Shown here one piece after another: positions 48,847 through 58,400 of a stretch of DNA of 64,000 bases; the first letter of the stretch is position 1; each line of letters begins with the position of its first letter. The DNA lies in contig CP075492.1 of assembly GCA_021613535.1 (NCBI GenBank), positions 3,224,001 through 3,288,000 of the forward strand. Direction: 5' to 3'. A program made the translations under genes and the position numbers. Origin of the DNA: Adineta vaga. Taxonomy: Eukaryota; Rotifera. The notes under the pieces were generated by a model that was not told the DNA's origin, did not search any database, and saw only the letters and a program-made list of their open reading frames with translations.

Positions 48847-50468
48847 ATCGACTTAACAAATAAGATGTGTTCGTAGTTTATTTATCTAATTATTTAGGAT
48901 CTTTTTTAAAACGTGATTTGAATCATACAGAAATAATCAATATCAGATGATTGTCAAATGCTTATTGGATCATATATACCACTTTGAAATAGTATAGTTT
49001 TATCGTTGATCTTTGGGTTGCGTTGAATATGTGCAATAGATATGCTGCACTTATACATAACAAAAATACATTAATATCACAATTGGATATATTCCTAAAG
49101 TAGCAAGTGTTCAAGTGAGCATTTTGCTGTTCTGTTTCATAATATTAAAGAAATTTTTTTGCTGCAAATCTTTCCGATGATATAGTTCAAATTTCGGTGT
49201 CAAATCGTGTGAAATACTTCATTATTCGTTCATTCTCATGTTTCAACTAATTCAAAAAATGTGAATTTGTTTCCAGATCAGACCCAACAATCTCTGCTGT
49301 TGTATCACGTCTTAGTTTAACAGCTACTTATACTGGTGAATAGTTCCAGTGTAGTAACAGCATGTAATATAAATGAGATAAGAATGGACACACACCTTAT
49401 GTCGGTGATATGAATGATATTGAAATTTATAGTCAAGTATTAAATTTCCGTGATATTGATGCATTGTATAGAATAGTTTACCAAAGACCTCTTTCCAATC
49501 CAATATACTCTACATCCCGTTGGTTATTATTCTCTTTCTGCATTGCTTGTTTGCTTTTCGTATTCCATATATGGTATACTCATTTGTTATACCACATATA
49601 ATTTTCTGAGTAGCTTTGGATCATTGCATCAATTCTATCGAATCTTTGATATAAAATAAAAAGTATATATGACGGGTATAATTTTAGTCAATCAATAGAA
49701 ATAATGGAATCAAACTGTGATATTTTTCTGCCATGTGTGCTTTGTTTCTGTCTCTATATACTGTTTTTATTCATTTATCTATGTTGATTTTCCGGTAAGA
49801 CAAGAGTTTAAACGAGCCGTGTGATATCGCCCGACCGTTTGTTCTTACTTCCGCACGATATCAACAATATGTTTTGTGTACTATCCGACATAAAAATACT
49901 TGCATTATTCCGATGTTACCTGTTTTTTGACGTTTCCATCACAGTACAATCGCAGATATGTTTCAACTGCGACCCATTTTCGTCAAAAACTAATAGATAC
50001 GAATTTGTAGCTGAATTAAACCGATTTTTGAAAAGATAATCATTGACTTTACAAAGGTCATAACTTGTTCTAAATATGTCACATATGCAACGGTAACTGA
50101 AGCAGAGTCTCAGGAAAAAATGATGATATAGGCTATTATGGCAACGTGACACATCCTGGATACAAGTGAACAGTGACATACAACTAGATGATGTGTAAAC
50201 AGAAATGTCTCAAAATTCTTTCTCATCGTTTTCCCTCTTACTCATTCACTTTTGCCAGTTGTTTTCATTATAGTTTCATATGCTTATCTCTATAAATCTA
50301 TTTCAATCATACGTTAAGAAAAAGTCTATATTTATCTATATAAGTGATTCTAATCAGTTCCTCAACATGTACTTTTATAAATTCCATTGATTTTTAACTA
50401 TTCATACAGAAAAATTTGAACATTTTTCATATGAAAACAAAGTTTCCTCAACATAATTTGAATTCGGT
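48209..50468. other. 2.3-kb spacer between paralogues 2 and 3
   Basis: The first about 640 bp (to 48846) is the duplicated upstream region shared with paralogue 3, including a CT-rich tract (ACACACTCTCTCTCTC, about 48413-48440). At 49263-49601 (plus) there may be a worn LamG-domain 3' exon: SDPTISAVVSRLSLTATYTG, then after two stops GDMNDIEIYSQVLN and a terminal hydrophobic helix. Nothing else is supported. Confidence 0.45.
49263..49601 (+). pseudogene. Possible LamG-domain exon relic
   Basis: The plus strand shows DMNDIEIYSQVLNFRDIDAL, which resembles the C-terminal G-x-[IL]-D-[DE]-[IVF]-x-[IV]-Y-x-[RQ]-x-L strand of LamG/concanavalin-type domains, followed by WLLFSFCIACLLFVFHIW, a hydrophobic segment like a C-terminal anchor. 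About 100 bases upstream a second fragment (SAVVSRLSLTATYTG) lies in a frame closed by TAG. No complete domain or splice chain can be built, so this is called a relic with low confidence. Confidence 0.3.
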
Positions 50469-51249
50469 TCATTCAAAAGAAATTGACATAGTTTGCGTTG
50501 GTCCACTGCATGATGCACCAGCGATTGCTCCCCAACTAGGATTTCCATGGCATGGCCTGATCGTATAACCTGTTGAACTACAAATACAAGTTCCTAATGA
50601 CGTTATTTCATAACCGGACCCACATGAACCAACTCGCCAATTGATTCCATTTAGAGGAGAAATTATTGAGCTTGTATTATATCTTAAGCCTATTGCAAGT
50701 GCAGTAACAACAGTTGTGTCCGTTATTGTTATTCCTGTTGGATCATTCGAACCATAAATACGCATTTTCGAATAGCTTGTACAAGTTAAACCAGTCGTAA
50801 AGATTCTCCAATTTGTACATTGAGTTGTTGCAGTTACACCAGTTGTAAAACTATCACTATATGTCGTTGCACATGCTAAAGAGTTATATTAATACAAGAA
50901 AATATTTTAATTTTAATACTTACAATTAGTTCGAGTATCTAGTGAATAAAAAGGAAATGAATGAGAAAAATTAAAAGATTTTTCTTCAATGCACTTACCA
51001 AGAACAATAACAATAATAGGAATGATAATCGCTGCTAATACGAGAAGACACAATAGAACTAATAACTGAATACATACACATCGTGACACAGAACATCTAA
51101 TTATTCACAAGCCTAATGAAGAATAACGAAGTATATGAAGAAACAAACCTGGATTTTGGTGTTGAAACATGATTTTGATTTCCGATTTCTAATTGTTTGG
51201 GAGGAATTTTTGAAGTTGTTTTTGAAGAAGAAGAAGAAGATTTATTCAT
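50469..51249 (-). CDS. Cys-rich-ectodomain type II membrane protein, paralogue 3 (4 exons)
   Basis: Exons 51149-51249, 50999-51096, 50924-50938 (15-nt microexon), 50469-50875; 621 nt, 206 residues. The tail, TM, linker and first part of the ectodomain are nearly identical to paralogue 2, whereas the next segment (ITDTTVVTALAIGLRYNTSS then PLNGINWR) is nearly identical to paralogue 1, and the final third (VGSCGSGYEITSLGTCICSS, IRPCHGN, SGPTQTMSISFE) is its own. The gene is therefore a mosaic. Intact frame throughout. Confidence 0.85.
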
Positions 51250-51889
51250 ATCAATACGACTCAAAAAGAATTTGTTTTGCAGTAAGAAACGATTGAAATT
51301 TCATTCGTATTCACAAGAAAGAAGACAAACGACGCGTTTTTTTCTTCCTTTCGGATTCAATCGTAGATGTTTTCTGTTCATTTAAGGCGTAAGCAAAAGC
51401 AAATGTTTAAACAGTTACTCTTTCAAAACATGAAAGCTTTTTGTCTAAACATTCACACACACTCTCTCTCTCTCTTCTCTTCTCTTCTGTTTCACCTTTT
51501 CTGTTTCTCTATAAGAATGTGAAAAGTATACATTCTTTTGACATCATTACAAAGATCAGTATGAAATCTATTGGAATATTTGTCACATTGTTAATCTTGA
51601 TCTAAAAATCCCAATTAGAGCATTTGTTTCTTCATTAATATTGAATTCATAGTTGAACAAAAACTCAATATACGTTTATAAAGCGAAATCGAGTAAAAAA
51701 CACTTAATATTCTGAATCTATGATTGAATTGAATAAATCATTTTATAATTCAAAAAAAAAAACTGATTTGAATGGCAAGTTTCTCATGGAGTTGAGACAT
51801 TGATAAAAAGAAAACTGTTCTTTTATTCTGATTCGATTTAAATACAAGATCAGTTATGTAAAAGAGATGATAAAACAAGACTGAAATTC
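50742..51889. repeat. Recent duplication, copy B (partner 47700-48846)
   Basis: Second copy of the block; the visible differences are a few substitutions and small indels (for example GAAGAAAAAAGG versus GAATAAAAAGG). Just right of the end, 51890-51936 finishes in TTTTGGCAGCTCTG, which looks like a hAT-type terminus. Confidence 0.9.
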
Positions 51890-52793
51890 CAGACTAGGTC
51901 AGGTCAGAAAAAACTAGCCTTTTGGCAGCTCTGATGTAAACACGTTCACATTGGACTCGGCTAAATAGAAGAATAGGTTGCATTAGATGGAATGCCTGAT
52001 GAATATAAGATTGATTGATTGCTTATACGACCACACTTCAGTGATTGGAGAAAAAATGTGAAAACATAGGAATATCTCTGCATAAAAATTTATCAAAGAG
52101 TAATTGGGCAAGATGTGAAATTAGATGGTAGTTTTTGAAAATTCTGTATATGAATCGTCTGTCGATAGTTTGGAAACAGGATTTCCATGAGAAAGATTTG
52201 AGCAGGCCTTCGGAAGTAAGCTTCTGAAATTTCGTCAAATAAATTTCATTGAGTGCAATCGAGATGTCAATGGATGGTCGCAATTTGAAATAAGTTCTGA
52301 ATGAATAGAATGGTAAAGTATGTATGGTAACAAAATGAAGGAAAACGTTTTTGTTCAATCGAAATACGTCAGATTGCGCTTTTGGGAAGACGATACTAGT
52401 TGAAGAGAATGTTCTTTGAAACCGATGAGATTGCAGCTATAGAAATTTGTTGCCTACAAAATAGAAAACGGATTCTCAGTTATATAAACTATCATGAAAC
52501 TTGAATCAGCAGACATATCGTCAACAGTTTGCATTATACATTTTGCTGTATTGTTCTCAATAGAATCAGAGTAAGTGTATTTGTGGATAATCAATACATC
52601 AATTACTCTTACCCATATGCACATCGTTACTTTCGTATGATCAACTAATGTGATGTCAACAAACAAAAGAATAAGAATGGCTAATCGATCTTCACTACCC
52701 ATATAACATGGTTTTTTTAAAATTTGCATAATATCATCGCGTTTATTTTGAGAATGTAGGTAACGCTGAAACAGAAATAGTGAGAGAGGAGCG
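51890..52793. other. Gap with unsupported minus-strand frames
   Basis: Frames at 52038-52358 and 52454-52804 (both minus) are Phe/Leu/Ile-rich and lack motifs, splice partners or codon bias that would mark them as genes. Confidence 0.4.
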
Positions 52794-53360
52794 TCAGTCA
52801 GCATCAGCTATTTCAGCCAAAATATCACCATGACAAGCTTCCGGTTTGCACCAACAAGCAATGACACGACCTCGAAGTTCTTTTTTCGCTCGAGCTATAA
52901 GTTCTGGTTGATTGATAATCCAAGCACGATATTTTGCAATTCGTTCTGCCTTCTCTCCATCTCTACCAATACGAAATGGATTGCCCCACACTGATGGTCG
53001 ACCAATATAAACATCATAATTCGACTTTTTACAATGAACTACACGCGTTTTCTGTGTAATAATCGGTGTGGAATGGACAGATTCCATTACATCAGCAGAA
53101 TTTATTGTGGTTCTGGATTGAGCAGGAGAAATCTTCAACATTCGACCAGTCAATGAAGTTCCTTTGAGTGCTAATGCATTTTCATATGCTGTAACAGTAT
53201 TGAATTGAACAAATCCAAAACCACGACTTCGACCCGTAAGTTTGTCATGAACAATATTCACTGTATTCACATCACCACATGCGTTGTTGAAGAACGAATA
53301 AAGTTCTGATTCAGTAGTTGCAAAGGAAATGCTTCCAACAAAGATGGAATACGTTGCCAT
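52794..53360 (-). CDS. RRM-DUF4326 fusion protein, intronless
   Basis: 188 residues in one exon, ATG at 53360. Residues about 4-80 form a canonical RNA-recognition motif: RNP2 IFVGSI, helix ATTESELYSFF, RNP1 RGFGFVQF and a C-terminal strand LKISPAQ. After a short linker the last about 80 residues match DUF4326: KSNYDVYIGRPSVWGNPFRI, GRDGEKAERIAKYRAW, and RVIACWCKPEACHGDILAEI, with conserved N-P-F, C-W-C and C-H-G-D. DUF4326 is known mainly from bacteria and phages and its function is undefined; the C-W-C plus C-H-G-D residues suggest metal binding or nucleotide chemistry. Its fusion to a eukaryotic-type RRM implies targeting to RNA or ssDNA. No signal peptide or TM; nuclear or cytosolic. Probably horizontally acquired and fused. 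Confidence 0.92.
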   Translation of the reverse strand: MATYSIFVGSISFATTESELYSFFNNACGDVNTVNIVHDKLTGRSRGFGFVQFNTVTAYENALALKGTSLTGRMLKISPAQSRTTINSADVMESVHSTPIITQKTRVVHCKKSNYDVYIGRPSVWGNPFRIGRDGEKAERIAKYRAWIINQPELIARAKKELRGRVIACWCKPEACHGDILAEIADAD

Positions 53361-53619
53361 GTGAGTATTTGACAGTTTTCTTTCAATGAGAAAATATGCA
53401 CTTTTGTTTTGTAATAACGATGTTAGTTGTGCAAGACTTATGCAATAACAAATTTATTTTTCATTGGTAATTGTAATGTCATATTATTTTTCTTCTACCG
53501 AGCGTTAGATACATGTAAACGAACGAAAATCTATGAAAGGAGAAAAATTATTTTTCGAATTATATATGTTAACAACATTGAACAAGGTTATTGGTAATTT
53601 GATATGGTATTAATATCAA

Positions 53620-54106
53620 TCGTCGACAAGACATTTCGTCAACAAGATATTTCGTCGACAAGATATTTTATTGCCTAATATTAGAGGAGACAGTATTGGT
53701 GTTCAATGAGTAAATATATTCATCATAGAGAACCACCCGCTTGCCTTTTGTCGTCACACTAAACTTGACGGTAACCGTGCGAGTTGCCATAATGAAGAAG
53801 AAAGTGAAGAAGAATTTGTAAATATAATAAGAGAAGTCGGTTGACCGACGCTATATCTATCAGCAGGCGACACTTGAGCCAATTAGTGGCAAAATACTTG
53901 TAATTTAGAACAAAGAAAGTTACATTGATCTCTTTTTTGTTACGTTCCAAAAGAGGAACACTTTTCATCAATTTGCTCAGTGCAAAATTGGATTATGAGT
54001 TTAGTTTTATTGATAAAGTAAATATACAACCATGAGAACAAAAGATTGATTGTTGACGAAACGACTAGTCGACGAAATATCGGTCGACAATATGTTTTGT
54101 CGACGA
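53620..54106. mobile_element. MITE-like element with repeated TCGTCGAC terminal motifs, 487 bp
   Basis: Left arm (53620-53670) is TCGTCGACAAGACATTTCGT followed by CAACAAGATATTTCGTCGAC; the right arm (54051-54106), read in reverse complement, starts TCGTCGACAAAACATATTGT and continues with CGATATTTCGTCGAC and TTTCGTCAACAATC. Thus both ends contain several TTTCGTC[GA]AC units in inverted orientation. No transposase is encoded. Target duplication could not be defined. Confidence 0.6.
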
Positions 54107-54337
54107 ATGATATGTAATTCACTATTACGAATCTATACTGCAATTATTGACAAAATTTTACAGGAATGTTATAATAAATGAAGTTCGTGACAAAGACATT
54201 TTTCGACAGTAAATAAGAAGATCTATGAAGAGTTTTTCATATCAGTCTCAAACATTTTTACGGTTGCTGTTGACATAGAAAATATACTTGAGTAGTTTTT
54301 GTTATTCCGAAGATATCAGCTAGTGAATGAGAAAGCT

Positions 54338-54400
54338 TGAGGGTGTAGGTGTCGGTAAAACTCTTCTCTGAACCCGCATCCACACCCACACCCACACCCT
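54338..54400. repeat. Telomere-like foldback (k)
   Basis: GAGGGTGTAGGTGTCGGT on the left; the right arm has three contiguous ACACCC units (CACACCCACACCCACACCCT). It abuts the 3' end of the mariner relic. Confidence 0.7.
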
Positions 54401-54407
54401 GAAGATG

Positions 54408-54899
54408 CGTTACCCATGAAGGATTTTAATGGCATGAGTACCTGATCGAGGTCTTTGTCTGTTAATTTCTTGAATAGCAGGTCTCAAACAGTTTCCGATG
54501 TAGTATTAGTGATCGACAGTTTGTTTAGATTCAATACGATGAATTAGAATCGGACCAGTAGATTTAAAGAAAATACAAAATAAAGTTGTCGGAGCTAATC
54601 TACTTCGTCGCACTATTGTAGGTGAAGGATCATCTATTGTAATATATGGATCATCGTCAACAATACTGCGTACTGGTTCAATATTCGCAAGAGTGGTCTC
54701 GGTTACAGATCTACCAGATCGTTGTTCATCTTTAATTTCTTCGCGACCTTCACAAAACTATTGTGTCCATCTCACAACCGTTCGAAAGGAAGGCGCTTCA
54801 TCACCAAAAACAGCACGCAGCTCATCATGAATAGTTGTTGTCTGAACATTAAGTGCGGTGCGCACTTTGATGTAAAAACGAAAATTTTCTTTGTCCATT
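54408..54899 (-). pseudogene. Mariner transposase relic, truncated, several stops
   Basis: Reading leftwards from an ATG at 54899: MDKENFRFYIKVRTALNV, then TTIHDELRAVFGDEAPSFRT with VVRWTQ and a TAG stop, FCEGREEIKDEQRSGR, ETTLANIEPVRSIVDDDPY, later GPILIHRIESKQTVDH, a second stop, YYIGNCLRPAIQEI and IKILHG just before the foldback. These match the N-terminal HTH pair, linker and part of the DDE/D catalytic domain (T-V-N/D-x-x-Y-Y-x-x-x-L and the L-x-H-D-N-A-R-P-H block, of which only LHG remains) of mariner-family transposases. A segment between the linker and the catalytic core is deleted. Dead element. Confidence 0.82.
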
Positions 54900-54909
54900 G
54901 TAAAAAATA

Positions 54910-55491
54910 CGAATGAGGACTGTTAAGATTCGATTTAACTTTATCGAGTTCGCTTTTCTGTACATTATAATAGTACACGGCACGTGCACCGGAAAGAGAT
55001 ATTTGTCTTTGTATACATACGATAAACCGTAAAGTCCATAAAAGAATGGATATTGAAGACGATATACACTCATATAACCGGAACAAATGATACAAAAACT
55101 AGTCTTTCTCGAAGTTTATTATTATTATATCAATAGAAGTAGGATCAAATACCATAGAAAGAAAGAGCATTTTTTCTCTATCTTCCCATTTAAAAAGAAA
55201 ATTTTATGAAGCGTACTTTGCGGTACTAAAGTGTCACTGCCACTACTTTTGGCTACCCCTAAGTACAAATGTAGTGATAAACAATTTCATTTTTTGCTTC
55301 AAAAGTAAATATGTCCAGAGAGTGAGAGTGTGGATTAGGATGTTGTTATTCTCTCCATCTACCCTCACCCTCACCCTCCATGAAAAGAAAAAAAAACTTC
55401 ACAGTACTTATCACATTAAACAATGAAACTAATATAGAAAGAAAAGAGAATGCTGATACAAGTGTTCGAAAAAATGATTGAAATAACAGTT
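54910..55491. other. Gap downstream of the NACHT gene
   Basis: Holds repeat l and 3' UTR-like AT-rich DNA; nothing else recognised. Confidence 0.4.
55320..55379. repeat. Telomere-like foldback (l)
   Basis: GAGTGAGAGTGTGGATTAGG on the left; ACCCTCACCCTCACCCTCCA on the right. Confidence 0.55.
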
Positions 55492-58400
55492 TCAAGTGCA
55501 CTCATTTGCAATTGATTGATAAGCTGCAAGAAAATAGTTTCTACGAAGATATAAAATCGATTTTTTGTTGTAATGACAAATTTTCTCACGAAAATGTTTC
55601 TCAATATCTTGTTCGATAAATAATTCATTTCGAAAATGTGGTAAGCTACGTTTTTTAATACAACTCAAATCTAATAAAAGTTCAAATGTCGAATCTTCAT
55701 CACTCCATTTCTTTTCTGTATGTAGCACTTTTCGAACTAACGGTGTAACATATTTATGTACTTCTAACAGAGATACAATCTCCGACTGAGCAAAACGAAC
55801 GAGTAATTTCAATATAGGTGAAAAACATACTGCTGTCTTATCTGATATGATGAATTCTAAATATTGAAATATAGTTTCAATAACATCTCGATCCGAGACA
55901 TCAGTGATATGTTGAATATATTTCCATCCAGCATTTTTATCAATAAAACCCCATCCACTACTTGTTTCAACAATATCCACTAATTTCAACATATCGATTA
56001 ATTCTCGAGTAATCACACCAAATGCAACATAAAGTTCAACTAATACAAGCCGATCGATTGTTTTATATGTTTGGTAGAAATATAATGAATATTCGCTTTT
56101 AAATGTCTCTTCACCAAACGAACTTCTTTGTAAAGCATCACAGAATACAAAGAAATTCTTGCTACAAAATTCCAACGCTAATTTAATATAATTCGGCACA
56201 GGATTTGCAAGATAATCAATATTTTCCTTTTGACATAAATAATTATAAACATCGACAACAAATGTATCAATAACATGAAGAAATATATCCGCATCAGTCA
56301 TAATCAATCTTTGCAACGTTTTATACAAAGCCAATTGTACATGTAGATAATATCTTTGTAGAATTGTTTTTTCTTGTTTAGTTTCAAACCAATCTAATAT
56401 AATCTTCCATGTTGGATTGGATTCACGTGCAAAAATTAAACAAAAACCTGTTCGAATAGAAATCAATTCGGATGACGATGTTTGAAAAAGAGTTACAAGT
56501 GTATTTTGCATATCAATTGACAGATTTCGGGATAATCGAAATTCGTTTAACTTAAGTACATAATTTCCATAGGTGAGCAAACAAACAGCGAGAATATCTT
56601 CGGAATATGTATGCCATGAATATATTATCTTTTCGATATGAAGAATAATTTGTTCTTGGAAAAGAACGTGCGTTTCTTGAAGAAAATCACTGGTAAATAT
56701 CGAATTGAGAGCAATTAATACCGCTTTTTGTATGTGAAAGTATTGTTTGTTATGAATAAATGTAAAGATGTTTTCGAAAAATTCATTCGAGAAGTGAATT
56801 CCATAAAATCGATGAACTGGAAGTTCAATTATCCATTTGAGAAGGACACCTATATGTTCGTGTTTAATATTTTCATCCATATGATGATCCGTGCTCAGAA
56901 AATTAATAATATATTCTTTAAGATAGATTTCCATACCATCCATACAAGCGTTTATCATCAATAGAAATGGTCTAGTTGATTTTTTCGAAGTTATTCGTTC
57001 GATTTCTAAATCAAAAATGAATTCGAAGATTTCCTTACAACGAATTGGAACGGAAATTTGAGAAGAATAACGAATATTTTCATGAAGACGAACGAAAACT
57101 TCACGAAGTAGAGAGGGATTCTTAGGTGGTACATAAAACAAATCTTGAATTATTAATTTTAAATCAAATTCAGTATCATTAGTAAAGAATTCATTCAAAA
57201 TTTCATTTAAATTTAGAACATTCAGACCATCTCTTACTAATATCAATGCAGCATAATATGCCAACATTCGTAAATTTTTATCCATTCGATAGTTGAGCCA
57301 TTTTTCAACAATAATTAAAGCTTGTTTTTCAATTGTCCTACATTCACATATTCTCTCAATCATTTTGTAATCTAAATCTTGTTGCTTTAACTGTTCGAGA
57401 TACTCTGTAATCCATACGGCTATCTCATGAGTGATTAATTTTAAATTTTGCAGTGGTGATGAGAGTATAATTTCTTTATTTGTATCTGCAAAAACGTGTA
57501 GAATTTGACTATCAAATGTTAATTCAGTTAAATACATGATGGATAGAAGAAGACGAGAATTTGATGATAAATTAAATGAATCTGTGTTGAGAAAATATTG
57601 ATGGAATATTAGAGAATGAAAATCAAGTAAATCAGATAAGTTTTCTGTTCGTTGTGCAAACTTTTTTAAATGATTCAAAATGTCGATATTATCGAAATGT
57701 TGTAAGGCAATAAATGCTGCTTGTTGTTCTTCGATTTGTATTCGATTTGTCGATATATTGTTGAATTTTTCACCAATTGCATGAATTAAACATTGAATAT
57801 TAATTGAATATATCTTGTGATATTGAATAAACAACAACGTTAAAACTGATAAGGAAATATTAGATAATTGTGATTCAAAAATATCTACGATTTCTAATTT
57901 GATTACATCTCTTTGTTCTTTCGTCAATATCAATGGTGCAGTCATATTTAACAAAATACTAAATACAGTTAGTCGTAAAACAGGATCGAATATATTTCGA
58001 ACTGCAAAATATAATTCTTTGCTATCGATTGTTAACGAGCTCGATGAATTATATTTTTCCCGATAAAGACGAGCAAGACAAATAGATGCTGCAAAAAGTT
58101 GTAAATCTTTTGTTTCATTTTGTTCTAATTTGATCGCGTCGCGAATACGTTGATATTCAGTTTCAATTAATATTTGCCAATCGTCGGATTGAATTATAAA
58201 CATCTGAGCTTTCATTGCTTGATAGAATTCATCACGTTCTTTATTTTGAAATCGTTTCGATTCGCCTTGTCTACAAAGTATGGTTGCATAATTTTCCAAC
58301 ATATTTTTTCGAAGTATTGGAAATAACAGAAATACAGCAAGATGAAAATTCATATCATAAGGATTCGCTTCATCTAAGGAACTTAAACAATGTGATAAAA

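Larger units (their letters stand above)
53361..54410. other. Gap holding an inverted-repeat element and a foldback
   Basis: No gene is supported; short minus-strand frames at 53759-54143 lie inside the repeat element. Confidence 0.45.

Noticed and set aside
52038-52804. Two minus-strand frames upstream of the RRM-DUF4326 gene
   Set aside because: Phe/Leu/Ile-rich without domain, repeat period or splice signals; treated as chance frames in AT-rich DNA.
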